Source of the DNA: an uncultured Labedella sp.
Lineage (GTDB): Bacteria > Actinomycetota > Actinomycetes > Actinomycetales > Microbacteriaceae
Assembly: GCA_934636065.1 (NCBI GenBank)
Contig: CAKTZW010000006.1
Span: forward strand, 1-17,299
Length of the DNA: 17,299 nucleotides
Direction: 5' to 3'
This document shows, in pieces, positions 1-6,912 of this stretch; position 1 is the stretch's first letter, and each line of letters opens with the position of its first letter. Below the pieces are notes generated by a model, which had not been told where the DNA came from, did not search any database, and worked only from the letters and a program-made list of their open reading frames with translations. The position numbers were made by a program, and so were the translations under genes.

Positions 1-87
1 GGAGCGGAGCACGGCGAGGATCGACTCGAGCGTGACCGCGTGACGGTCCGCCTGGTCGCCGGCGAGCCTGAGGGTGTCGACGGTCAT
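1..87 (-). CDS. Partial gene, N-terminal 29 codons only, possible regulator
   Basis: An open frame runs leftward off the window edge from an ATG at 87 and begins MTVDTLRLAG. Only 29 codons are visible, so the product cannot be identified. The visible part is hydrophilic, with no signal peptide or membrane segment. It is divergent from hxlB-hxlA with under 100 bases between them, a position often taken by a local regulator; the stretch HAVTLESILAVLRS resembles the lead-in to a helix-turn-helix in ROK-type repressors, but this is weak inference. The ATG at 87 is chosen because a TATAGT hexamer ends six bases before it, as in leaderless actinobacterial genes. An in-frame ATG at 111 has an AGGAGG only two bases away, which is too close for a normal ribosome binding site. 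Confidence 0.55.
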   Translation of the reverse strand, partial: MTVDTLRLAGDQADRHAVTLESILAVLRS

Positions 88-93
88 GACCCG

Positions 94-99
94 ACTATA
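94..99 (-). promoter_or_regulatory. -10 element of a probable leaderless promoter
   Basis: On the minus strand TATAGT (99 to 94) is followed by six bases and then the ATG at 87, so transcription would start at or next to the start codon. A weak -35 match, CTGAAA (124 to 119), lies 19 bases upstream. No ribosome binding site precedes the ATG at 87. Confidence 0.5.
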
Positions 100-185
100 C
101 GCACATCCCATCCCCTCCTTTCAGGTAGGTAAACCCGCTCGAAGGAAGGAGTCGGGCGTCGGCCGCCTCCGCGCAGGATGGAGCG

Positions 186-776
186 ATGACCGCCTCCGAA
201 TCCGTCGTCCCTGGGTCGCTCGAGCTCATCCGAGGCGAGCTCGACCTGCTCATCGAGCGCGCGATCACCGATGCGACCGGCGAGTCCGGTGATCCGTTCG
301 AGCCGCTCGTCGGCCTGCTCGCCGACGCCGACCGCGTCTTCGTGATCGGGGCCGGTCGCTCGGGTCTCGCGTTGCGCATGACTGCGATGCGCCTCATGCA
401 CCTCGGCCTCGAGGTCCATGTGGTCGGCGACGTCACGACCCCGGCGATCACGGCGGGGGACGTGCTCCTCACGGCGAGCGGTTCCGGGACGACGGGCGCC
501 ATCGTGCGTGCGGCCGAGAACGCCGCAGAGGAAGGGGCACGCATCGGGGTGGTCACCACGGCACCCGATTCGGCTCTCGCACGACTCGCGACCGCGGTCG
601 TCTCCGTGCCGGCGGCGGACAAGGTCGACCGGTCCGGCACCTCGTCGGCTCAGTACGCCGGCGGTCTCTTCGAGCAATTCGTCGTGGTCCTCGGCGACGC
701 CCTCTTCCACTCGCTCTGGAAGCGGTCGGGTCTGAGCGCCGACGACCTCTGGCCCCGGCACGCGAACCTCGAGTGA
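186..776 (+). CDS. hxlB: 6-phospho-3-hexuloisomerase (SIS domain)
   Basis: This 196-residue cytosolic enzyme should isomerise D-arabino-3-hexulose 6-phosphate to fructose 6-phosphate, the second step of the ribulose monophosphate pathway. It is a single SIS domain of the usual length for the family (about 180-200). Visible motifs are GAGRSG at 55-60, the phosphosugar-binding ASGSGTT at 97-103, the FEQ segment at 162-164 whose glutamate is the likely catalytic base, and a RHANLE C-terminus typical of this isomerase. The ATG at 186 has a GGATGGAG ribosome binding site at 177-183. The next gene, 38 bases downstream, is the matching synthase, which fixes the function better than SIS similarity alone. 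hxlB precedes hxlA here, the reverse of the hxlAB order in Bacillus subtilis. Confidence 0.9.
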   Translation: MTASESVVPGSLELIRGELDLLIERAITDATGESGDPFEPLVGLLADADRVFVIGAGRSGLALRMTAMRLMHLGLEVHVVGDVTTPAITAGDVLLTASGSGTTGAIVRAAENAAEEGARIGVVTTAPDSALARLATAVVSVPAADKVDRSGTSSAQYAGGLFEQFVVVLGDALFHSLWKRSGLSADDLWPRHANLE

Positions 777-814
777 CCGCCTTCCCCCATCCCGCAACAC
801 ACGAAAGGACCCCG

Positions 815-1441
815 ATGAAACTGCAATTCGCCATGGACACCCTCACCACGGAGGCCGCGCTCGAGCTCGCCGCCGCGGCCGCGCCGCACGTCGACATCCT
901 CGAGCTCGGCACCCCGCTCATCAAGAGCGCCGGACTCTCGGCCGTCACGGCCGTCAAGGAGGCGCACCCCGACAAGATCGTGTTCGCCGACCTCAAGACG
1001 ATGGACGCGGGTGAGCTCGAGGCCGACATGACTTTCGCCGCGGGTGCCGACCTCGTCACCGTGCTCGGCTCCGCCGGCGACAGCACCATCGTCGGAGCTG
1101 TCGCGGCAGCGAAGAAGCACGGCAAGGGTGTCGTCGTCGACCTCATCGGCGTCGCCGACAAGCCGAAGCGCGCTCAGGAGGTCGTCGCTCTCGGTGCCGA
1201 GTTCGTCGAGATGCACGCGGGCCTCGACGAGCAGGCCGAGGAGGGCTTCACGTTCTCGACCCTGCTGCGGGACGGCGAAGCGTCGGGGGTGCCGTTCTCG
1301 GTGGCCGGGGGTGTCAGTGTGTCGACCATCGCGTCGGTGCAGCAGGCGGGCGCCCGGGTCGCCGTCGCCGGCGGCGCCATCTACGGTGCCGACGACGTCG
1401 GGGCCGCCGCTGCCGAGCTCCGCGCCGCCATCACCGACTGA
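815..1441 (+). CDS. hxlA: 3-hexulose-6-phosphate synthase
   Basis: This 208-residue enzyme of the orotidine monophosphate decarboxylase superfamily should condense formaldehyde with ribulose 5-phosphate to give hexulose 6-phosphate. It has the family motif DLKTMDAG at 59-66 (acidic and lysine active-site residues), VVVDLIGV at 107-113, MHAGLDEQ at 133-140, and the phosphate-binding AGGV at 164-167 and AGGAIYGADD near 185-194. The related 3-keto-L-gulonate-6-phosphate decarboxylase is possible by fold, but LKTMDAG and the HxlB neighbour favour the synthase. A longer open frame begins at 773, but the ATG at 815 is preferred: GAAAGG at 803-808 is a good ribosome binding site, and MKLQFAMDTL is the normal family start. 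No methanol or methylamine oxidation gene is visible, so formaldehyde detoxification is as likely as growth on one-carbon compounds. Confidence 0.92.
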   Translation: MKLQFAMDTLTTEAALELAAAAAPHVDILELGTPLIKSAGLSAVTAVKEAHPDKIVFADLKTMDAGELEADMTFAAGADLVTVLGSAGDSTIVGAVAAAKKHGKGVVVDLIGVADKPKRAQEVVALGAEFVEMHAGLDEQAEEGFTFSTLLRDGEASGVPFSVAGGVSVSTIASVQQAGARVAVAGGAIYGADDVGAAAAELRAAITD

Positions 1442-1457
1442 TCACCCGTATCGGTCT

Positions 1458-1522
1458 CGAGCGCCACAGCTCGAGCCGGGCGACGGGTCTTCTCCGGCGC
1501 TCGGTTCGAGCTGTGGCGCTCG
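1458..1522. terminator. Long bidirectional stem-loop between convergent genes
   Basis: A perfect 17-base inverted repeat (1458-1474 and 1506-1522) extends inward to a 25-bp stem with two G-U pairs, closing on a 15-base loop at 1483-1497. It begins 16 bases after the hxlA stop and 20 bases from the stop of the opposing MFS gene, so it can serve both. There is no T-run, as is usual for high-GC actinobacterial hairpin terminators. The left arm also contains two copies of CTCGAG. Confidence 0.75.
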
Positions 1523-1542
1523 CTGCGTTCCGTACGCGCCCG

Positions 1543-2958
1543 TCAGCGGCGCTCGCGGTTCTTCCTCGGGGCGGGCCCCATGCGGGTGCGCTTCCGCCCT
1601 GCGGTGTGCTGCGTGTTCGCATTCGATCGGGGCAGAGGGATGGGAGACGTGAGTGCCACCTGCTCCGAGAACTCCTCGGGCACGACGGTGCGGACGCGCG
1701 GCTTGCCGGCGTAGTCGAGGTGCAGGCCGAACCGTCCGCCCGGTGCGCGATGCACTCGCAGGTCCTTCGCCACGATCAGCCAGGAGAGCGCGATCCCGGC
1801 GGCGACGAGTCCGGCGGCACCGCCTACGACGAGGGCCCAGCGCGGACCGAACGCGTTCGCGACGGCCCCGACGATGGGTGCGCCGACGGGTGTGCCACCC
1901 ATGAGGATGGCCATGTACAACGCCATCACGCGTCCCCTGACGGCCGGCTCCGTCGTGGTCTGCACGTAGCCGTTCGCGGTCGTGAGCATCGTGACGGTCG
2001 TGAAACCGACGAGGATGAGCGAGGCGCCGAACGTCCAGAACGTCGGCATGAGCGACGCCGTGATCGCGGCGAGTCCGAAGCCGGCTGAGGCGAGCACGAC
2101 GACGCGCAGCCGTGCGCGTTCGCGGCGGGCCGCGAGCAGAGCACCCGTGAGGGACCCGATCGCGAGGATCGACGACAGCAGTCCGTACTCGCCCGCACCG
2201 CGCCCGAACTCCACGGCCATGGTCGACGCGAAGATCGGGAAGTTCATCCCGAAGGCGCCGATGAGGAACACGACCGCGAACACGACGAGCAGGTCGGGCC
2301 GTCCGCGCACGTACCGGAACCCTTCGGCGAGCTGACCGCGCGACCGACTCGCGCGCGGCCGGGCGCGCAGCTCCGAGGTGCGGATGTTCACGAGCGCGAC
2401 GATCATCGCGACGAAGGTGACGGCGTTGATCACGAAGACCCAGCCGGCGCCGACGAGCACGATGAGCAGCCCCGACACCGCGGGGCCGACCATGCGGGCC
2501 GCGTTGAAGGAGGCGGCGTTGAGCGCGACGGCGTTCGACATGTTGTGCTCGTCGACGAGGTCCGACACGAACGTCTGCCGCGCCGGCCCGTCGACCGCGT
2601 TGACGAGGCCGAGCAGCAGCGCGAAGACGTACAGGTGCCAGAGCTCCGCGTGGCCGAGGATCAGGAGCAGACCGAGCGCCAGGCCGAGCAGGAGCAGGAG
2701 TGACTGCGTGACGAGGATGATCTTCCGCCGGTCGAAGCGGTCGGCGATGAGGCCCGTGATGGGGACGAGCAGGAGCTGCGGCCCGAACTGCAGCGCCATG
2801 GTGGCGCCGACAGCGACGGCGTCGTTGTCGGTGAGGTCGGTGAGCACGACCCAGTTCTGCGTCGTGGCCTGCATCCAGCTGCCGATGTTCGAGACGAGGG
2901 CACCGATGAACCACAGCCGGTAGTTGCGGACGGAGAGGGAGCGGAACATCGCACTCAT
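1543..2958 (-). CDS. MFS transporter, MFS_3/EntS-like, probable drug or metabolite exporter
   Basis: This 471-residue inner-membrane protein has about twelve hydrophobic segments and an opening (MFRSLSVRNYRLWFIGALVS) typical of the MFS_3 'transmembrane secretion effector' group that includes enterobactin exporter EntS. The loop 2-3 signature GLIADRFDRR lies near residues 69-78, and RGRVMALYMAILMGGTPVGAP is the usual second-half motif. The last ~70 residues are a hydrophilic tail ending in a very basic stretch (RKRTRMGPAPRKNRERR). The ATG at 2958 overlaps the marR stop by ATGA, so the two are translationally coupled; the frame is open further upstream, but that region is the marR gene. The cargo cannot be read from sequence. 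The MarR partner suggests efflux induced by a small toxic ligand. Confidence 0.88.
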   Translation of the reverse strand: MSAMFRSLSVRNYRLWFIGALVSNIGSWMQATTQNWVVLTDLTDNDAVAVGATMALQFGPQLLLVPITGLIADRFDRRKIILVTQSLLLLLGLALGLLLILGHAELWHLYVFALLLGLVNAVDGPARQTFVSDLVDEHNMSNAVALNAASFNAARMVGPAVSGLLIVLVGAGWVFVINAVTFVAMIVALVNIRTSELRARPRASRSRGQLAEGFRYVRGRPDLLVVFAVVFLIGAFGMNFPIFASTMAVEFGRGAGEYGLLSSILAIGSLTGALLAARRERARLRVVVLASAGFGLAAITASLMPTFWTFGASLILVGFTTVTMLTTANGYVQTTTEPAVRGRVMALYMAILMGGTPVGAPIVGAVANAFGPRWALVVGGAAGLVAAGIALSWLIVAKDLRVHRAPGGRFGLHLDYAGKPRVRTVVPEEFSEQVALTSPIPLPRSNANTQHTAGRKRTRMGPAPRKNRERR

Positions 2959-3380
2959 CGCTCCGCCATCCTCTGCATGATGGCGGCGGCCGCGGCGATC
3001 GTGCCGCGCTCCTCCGGGGTGAGCGCCTTGAGGGCGTGCGTCAGCCACGCGTCGCGCTTCTTGACGGTGGCCTTCACGGTGTCCGTCCCGCTCGGGGTGA
3101 GCGTGATGGTGACCCGGCGCTTGTCCTCGGCGTCGGTGACGCGCGTGAGGTAGCCGAGGCCTTCGAGGTGGCCGACGGTGCGGTTCATGGACGGAGCGGA
3201 GACGCGTTCGCGGTCCGCGAGGGAGCTGAGGGTGTGGGGACCGTGCGTGAAGAGGGCGGCAAGGACCGAGAACTGGCCGTCGCTGAGATCGTCGTCGGAC
3301 TTCTCCGCTCGCAAGCGGCGAGCCAGTCGGAACGTGCCCATCCGCAGGTCCGAACTCTGTTCGGCGATGGTACGGGGCAT
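2955..3380 (-). CDS. MarR-family transcriptional regulator
   Basis: This 141-residue protein has the MarR winged-helix layout: an N-terminal helix (AEQSSDLRMGTFRLARRLR), the core SDGQFSVLAALFTHGPHTLSSLADRERVSAPSMNRTVGHLE region with the recognition helix around SAPSMNRTVGHLE, the wing DAEDKRRVTITLT, and C-terminal dimerisation helices. MarR proteins usually repress their own operon and release DNA on binding a small phenolic or drug-like ligand. It is the first gene of a two-gene operon with the MFS exporter and probably controls both, and perhaps the divergent hydrolase. The ATG at 3380 has no ribosome binding site, but a TACGCT hexamer ends seven bases upstream, which fits a leaderless message. 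Confidence 0.88.
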   Translation of the reverse strand: MPRTIAEQSSDLRMGTFRLARRLRAEKSDDDLSDGQFSVLAALFTHGPHTLSSLADRERVSAPSMNRTVGHLEGLGYLTRVTDAEDKRRVTITLTPSGTDTVKATVKKRDAWLTHALKALTPEERGTIAAAAAIMQRMAER

Positions 3381-3385
3381 GATAC

Positions 3386-3414
3386 TTAGCGTAACTCATT
3401 ACCCTTGCTAACTA
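3386..3414. promoter_or_regulatory. Divergent promoter region with MarR-like half sites
   Basis: On the minus strand TACGCT (3393 to 3388) followed by seven bases gives a leaderless start at the marR ATG. On the plus strand TTAGCG (3386-3391), a 17-base spacer and TAACTA (3409-3414) could drive the hydrolase, starting near 3421. The region is AT-rich against its surroundings and holds inverted TTAGC/GCTAA half sites (3386-3390 and 3407-3411) around a GTAA-CTCA-TTAC palindrome (3391-3402). A MarR dimer bound there would cover both promoters. The assignment is inferred from position and symmetry. Confidence 0.5.
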
Positions 3415-3425
3415 TTCCCGACCCA

Positions 3426-3483
3426 CTGCATGAAAACGGAGATGGTGCATGTCGTCACGTGCACCATCTCCGTTTTCATGCAG
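3426..3483. repeat. 27-bp near-perfect hairpin in the hydrolase leader
   Basis: The arms 3426-3449 and 3460-3483 are perfect 24-base inverted repeats. The pairing continues inward (one G-T, then two normal pairs) to a CGTC tetraloop at 3453-3456, giving 27 bp over 58 bases. The arms are AT-richer than the neighbourhood (they contain ATGAAAACGGAGATGG). The element sits between divergent genes, so it does not end either of them. It would form the very 5' end of the hydrolase transcript, ending 15 bases before the likely start codon. It could be a leader structure, or one copy of a dispersed palindromic repeat. Confidence 0.85.
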
Positions 3484-3498
3484 CAGTAGGGTGTGGGG

Positions 3499-4347
3499 GT
3501 GAGCGAGGCGCCCGAGACGCAGACCCTCGTCGACGCCGACGGGGTCACCATCTGGTACTACGTGTGGGCGGCCGAGCGGCCGCGCGGGGTCGTGCACATC
3601 GCGCACGGAGCGGGGGAGCACGCGGGGCGGTACGGCGAACTCGCGGCCGATCTGGTCGGCGCCGGGTTCACCGTCATCGCCGACGACCACCGCGGCCACG
3701 GCGCGACGGGCGAGAACCACCTGGGCCTCGGCCGCCTCGGCGACGGGACCACGCGGGGTGCGATCCGTTCCGTCCTCCACGTCGGCCAGGCGATCGCCGA
3801 GGCGTACCCCGGTGTCCCGATCGTGCTCCTCGGCCACAGCTGGGGGTCGCTCATGGCGCAGAGGATCGTCACGCGCGACCACCCGTACTCCGCCCTCGTG
3901 CTCTCCGGCACGTCGCTCGCCGTGCCCGGCGTCATCAACGCCGGAGACCTCAACAAGCGCTGGCGCGGTCCGAACAGCACCGGCCTCGAATGGCTCTCCC
4001 GCGACCCCGCGGTCGGAGCGGCCTTCGCGGAGGATCCGCGCGCCTTCGACATCGCGGAGCAGCCGGTGTGGACGGCGCTGCAGGCATTCGCCTTCCTCGG
4101 GCGCCCGCCCAAGCGCCTGCCCCGGGCGATCCCCGTGCTCATCCAGGGAGGCTCGGAGGATCCGCTCGGCGGCACACGCGGGATGACGCTCCTCCGCGAC
4201 GCGTACGTGAAGCGGTCGAAGCTCGCGGACGTGACCCTGCGGATCTACGACGGTGCGCGCCACGAGATCTACAAGGAGACGAACCGCGACGAGATCGTCG
4301 GCGACCTCCTCGCGTGGCTCGACGCTCGTGTCCCGCGCGTCGGCTGA
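3499..4347 (+). CDS. Alpha/beta hydrolase, monoacylglycerol lipase/lysophospholipase-like
   Basis: This 282-residue cytosolic serine hydrolase belongs to the Hydrolase_4 group. The oxyanion motif HG is at 36-37 (HIAHGAGEHAGRY), followed by DDHRGHG at 62-68. The nucleophile elbow GHSWGS places Ser114, the acid is Asp221 in GGSEDPLGG, and the base is His255 in GARHEIYKE; the triad is therefore complete. HGAGEHAGRY and RHEIYKETNRDE are typical of monoglyceride lipases, so a lysophospholipid, monoacylglycerol or similar ester is the expected substrate, though this family is promiscuous. The GTG at 3499 is chosen because AGGGTG lies about seven bases upstream; a GTG at 3493 in the same frame is too close to it. 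There is no signal peptide. The 58-base hairpin lies just upstream. Confidence 0.85.
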   Translation: MSEAPETQTLVDADGVTIWYYVWAAERPRGVVHIAHGAGEHAGRYGELAADLVGAGFTVIADDHRGHGATGENHLGLGRLGDGTTRGAIRSVLHVGQAIAEAYPGVPIVLLGHSWGSLMAQRIVTRDHPYSALVLSGTSLAVPGVINAGDLNKRWRGPNSTGLEWLSRDPAVGAAFAEDPRAFDIAEQPVWTALQAFAFLGRPPKRLPRAIPVLIQGGSEDPLGGTRGMTLLRDAYVKRSKLADVTLRIYDGARHEIYKETNRDEIVGDLLAWLDARVPRVG

Positions 4348-4414
4348 CGCACCCGAACCCCGCACCGCGACGCCGTCACCCAGTGTTTCCTTGTGTCGTG
4401 CCTCGGCGCGGGTC

Positions 4415-4420
4415 TACCGT
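4415..4420 (+). promoter_or_regulatory. -10 element of a probable leaderless promoter
   Basis: TACCGT at 4415-4420 is followed by six bases and the ATG at 4427, with a TTGTGT -35-like hexamer at 4391-4396 (18-base spacer). No ribosome binding site precedes this ATG, so the message probably begins at the start codon. Confidence 0.5.
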
Positions 4421-4426
4421 GTGCCC

Positions 4427-4792
4427 ATGGCAGTCCTCCCGGCCACAGATGCCGCCCCGGCCGGCGGTCGACGCGCCGCGCTCGTCCTCCCGCTCGCGTC
4501 TCTAATCCTCGCCGCGTCGTCGGCGGTCCTCGTCGTCGCGGGCGACGCGGTCGTCGCGTTGCGGTCCGACGCCGCCGACTCGGCCTTCCTCGCCCTGACC
4601 ATCACGGGGTGGATGCTTCTCGTCTGGGCGGTTCTGCTCACCGCGGCGATCGTGGTGTCGATCGCGAAGCGCCTCGCGTCGCGCGCTCAGGTCACCGGCC
4701 TCGAGAGCGCCATCGTCCTCGGCGCGGTCGCGATCTCGCTCCTCGTCGTGGCGACGCACCCGCTCTGGGGTTCCGGCTCGGCCACCGCCTGA
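4427..4792 (+). CDS. Small three-helix membrane protein of unknown function
   Basis: I do not recognise the family. The 121-residue protein has a short polar N-terminus, then three hydrophobic segments near residues 17-44, 53-80 and 92-114. A basic loop (KRLASRAQ, 81-88) follows the second segment, which suggests that loop faces the cytosol. No catalytic or binding motif is visible. The ATG at 4427 is supported by the leaderless promoter pattern; the frame is open upstream to 4253 inside the hydrolase gene, but that part is a shadow. It ends 22 bases from the stop of the convergent M20 gene. It is separate from the hydrolase by its own promoter, so no functional link is implied. Confidence 0.7.
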   Translation: MAVLPATDAAPAGGRRAALVLPLASLILAASSAVLVVAGDAVVALRSDAADSAFLALTITGWMLLVWAVLLTAAIVVSIAKRLASRAQVTGLESAIVLGAVAISLLVVATHPLWGSGSATA

Positions 4793-4814
4793 CCCACGCG
4801 ACCCCGGCCTCACC

Positions 4815-6017
4815 TCACGGGAGTCGGGCGGCGGGAGAGGCGCCGAGGTGGGAGAGCGCGAGGGCGGCGAGGGCAGCGGCCTGGTCGCCGAGGACCGCGT
4901 CGTCGAAGAGCACTCGCGGCGAGTGGTTGTAGGCGACAGTCGCCGGGTCGAGCTCCGGCGGAGTCGTCTGCAGGAAGACGAACGTGCCCGGCACCTCGTG
5001 CAGGACGAACGAGAAGTCCTCGCTTCCCATCCGCGGCTCCGGCATGGTCTCGACGCGGCCGGGCCCGAACACGTCGGACAGGGTCATCATCGCGGCGGCG
5101 GTGGTGCCGGCGTCGTTCGCGGTGACGGGGTAGATCGTCGTGAACTCGACCTCCGCGCGGCACCGGTGGGCGGCCGCGATCCCGTCGGCGATGCGCTGCG
5201 TCTCGACCGCGAGCGTCTCGAGGGCCCGATCGGAGAGGGCGCGCACGGTCGCACCGAGGCTCGCGGAGTCGGGGATGACGTTGATCGCCTCGCCCGCCGA
5301 CAGTTGGGTGACGGTGAGGACCACCGGGTCGAAGACGCTGAAGCGGCGCGTGACCATCGACTGCAGCGCCGAGACGGTCTCGGTGAGCGCCGGCACAGGG
5401 TCGAAGGCACTCGACGGCTGGGAGCCGTGGCCGCCCTCGCCGATCATGCGGATGCGGAGGGTGCTCGACGACGCCATCGCCGGGCCGGGTCGCATCGAGA
5501 AGACGCCGTTCGGGCCGGGGATGACGTGGATGCCGTAGGCCGCGACGGGGCGGGTGCCGGAGGCGTCGAGGACGCCCTCGTCGATCATGATCTTCGCGCC
5601 GCCGTAGCCCTCTTCCCCGGGCTGGAACATGAAGACCACCGAGCCGTGGAGGTCGTCGCGGCGCGCGGCGAGCAGCCGGGCGGCGCCGACGAGACCGGCG
5701 GTGTGGAGGTCGTGGCCGCACGCGTGCATCGCGCCGTTCGCCGACGCGAAGGGCAGGTCCGTCTGCTCCACGACCGGGAGTGCGTCCATGTCGCCGCGGA
5801 GGAGGACCGTCGGCCCCTCGTGCGCGCCTCGGAGGACGGCCACGACGGAGGTCGTGTCCGTGCCCGTCGAGATCTCGAGACCGAGGCCCTCGAGAGCGGC
5901 GAGCACCGTCGCCTGGGTCGTCGGCAGCTGCAGCCCGACCTCGGGAGCGGCGTGCAGCGTGCGGCGCAAGGCGACGAGGTCGGGGAGCAGAGCGCGGCCC
6001 TCTGAGGTGATCGACAT
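4815..6017 (-). CDS. M20 family amidohydrolase (hippurate/IAA-amino-acid hydrolase type)
   Basis: This 400-residue metal-dependent amidase is of normal length for M20D enzymes that cleave N-acyl amino acids. It shows LRGDMDALPV at 73-82, the metal-binding MHACGHDLHTA at 97-107 (Cys100, His102), FQPGEEG at 131-137 (Glu135 and Glu136), His164, the dimerisation-domain motif GGHGSQPSSAFDP at 195-207, and the C-terminal MGSEDFS at 330-336. All expected metal and catalytic residues are present, so it should be active. There is no signal peptide. It lies 37 bases after the siderophore ATPase gene on the same strand; the gap has only a 5-bp mini hairpin and a GGAAG ribosome binding site at 6031-6027. 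Co-transcription with the importer suggests, but does not prove, hydrolysis of an amide in an imported siderophore or chelator. Confidence 0.88.
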   Translation of the reverse strand: MSITSEGRALLPDLVALRRTLHAAPEVGLQLPTTQATVLAALEGLGLEISTGTDTTSVVAVLRGAHEGPTVLLRGDMDALPVVEQTDLPFASANGAMHACGHDLHTAGLVGAARLLAARRDDLHGSVVFMFQPGEEGYGGAKIMIDEGVLDASGTRPVAAYGIHVIPGPNGVFSMRPGPAMASSSTLRIRMIGEGGHGSQPSSAFDPVPALTETVSALQSMVTRRFSVFDPVVLTVTQLSAGEAINVIPDSASLGATVRALSDRALETLAVETQRIADGIAAAHRCRAEVEFTTIYPVTANDAGTTAAAMMTLSDVFGPGRVETMPEPRMGSEDFSFVLHEVPGTFVFLQTTPPELDPATVAYNHSPRVLFDDAVLGDQAAALAALALSHLGASPAARLP

Positions 6018-6054
6018 GGGTCAATGCTTCCACGAACCGCGGGCGTCGCACGCC

Positions 6055-6912
6055 TCACACGGCCGCGGTCCGCTCCCGGCCGTCGTCGCCCTCTCCGCTC
6101 GCGGGCTCGGCCGACACCATGTGATGCCTCCCCTTGGGGAGCATGAGCGGCTTGCCCGAGGTCGGGTCCGTGATGACGGCGGCGGAGATACCGAAGACCG
6201 CCTCGATCATCGCCGTCGTGAGGATTCCACTCGGTGTGCCGACCGCGTGGAGCCTCCCGTCGCGCATGGCGACGAGCTGGTCCGCGTAGCGAGCGGCGAG
6301 GTTGAGGTCGTGGAGCACCATGACGACGGTGGTCCCTCGCCGTCTGTTCAGGTCGGTCAGGAGATCGAGGACCTCGACCTGATGAGCGACGTCGAGGAAG
6401 GTCGTCGGCTCGTCGAGGAGCAGGATGTCGGTGTCCTGCGCTAGGGCCATCGCGATCCACACGCGTTGGCGCTGACCGCCGGAGAGCTCGTCGACCGCCC
6501 GATCGGCGAGCGCGACGGTGTCCGTCGCGACGAGCGCCTCCGCCACGGCGACGTCGTCCGCGCGCGACCAGCGCGAGAACATCCCCTGGTGCGGGTGGCG
6601 CCCACGGCCGACGAGGTCGGCCACGGTAATGCCCTCCGGTGCGATCGGCGACTGGGGCAGGAGCCCGAGGGTGCGTGCGAGCTCCTTGGCCGGCATCCCG
6701 TGCACGGACGCGCCGTCGAGGATCACCGAGCCGCCCCGTGGCGGCAGGAGCCGGGACATCGAGCGGAGCAGGGTGGACTTGCCGCAGGCGTTCGGACCGA
6801 CGATCACCGTGATGGCGCCGGGGACGAGCTGCAGGTCGAGGCCGCTGATGACGGTTCGGTCCGCGTAGCCGACGGTGAGCTCACTCGCGGCGAGAGTGTG
6901 GGCGGTCGTCAC
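6055..6912 (-). CDS. Ferric-siderophore ABC transporter ATP-binding protein (FepC/FecE type)
   Basis: This 285-residue cytosolic ATPase powers the importer formed with the two permeases upstream. Walker A is GPNACGKST at 39-47, the Q-loop glutamine is Gln87 in LLPQSP, the ABC signature LSGGQRQR is at 143-150, Walker B ILLLDEPT at 163-170, and the switch His201 is in VLHDLNLA. VGRGRHPHQGMFSRW at about 101-115 is characteristic of iron-siderophore ATPases. The GTG start at 6912 overlaps the preceding permease stop by GTGA and has GGAGG six bases upstream. The C-terminal ~25 residues are a charged extension (ASGEGDDGRERTAAV). Confidence 0.93.
   Translation of the reverse strand: MTTAHTLAASELTVGYADRTVISGLDLQLVPGAITVIVGPNACGKSTLLRSMSRLLPPRGGSVILDGASVHGMPAKELARTLGLLPQSPIAPEGITVADLVGRGRHPHQGMFSRWSRADDVAVAEALVATDTVALADRAVDELSGGQRQRVWIAMALAQDTDILLLDEPTTFLDVAHQVEVLDLLTDLNRRRGTTVVMVLHDLNLAARYADQLVAMRDGRLHAVGTPSGILTTAMIEAVFGISAAVITDPTSGKPLMLPKGRHHMVSAEPASGEGDDGRERTAAV

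Noticed and set aside
1543..3399. A 618-residue version of the MFS transporter starting at 3399
   Set aside because: The added part is marR in another frame; the ATGA overlap at 2955-2958 fixes the start.
4253..4426. N-terminal extension of the small membrane protein into the hydrolase gene
   Set aside because: The extra residues are an Arg/Ser-rich shadow of the hydrolase 3' end; the leaderless promoter supports the ATG at 4427.
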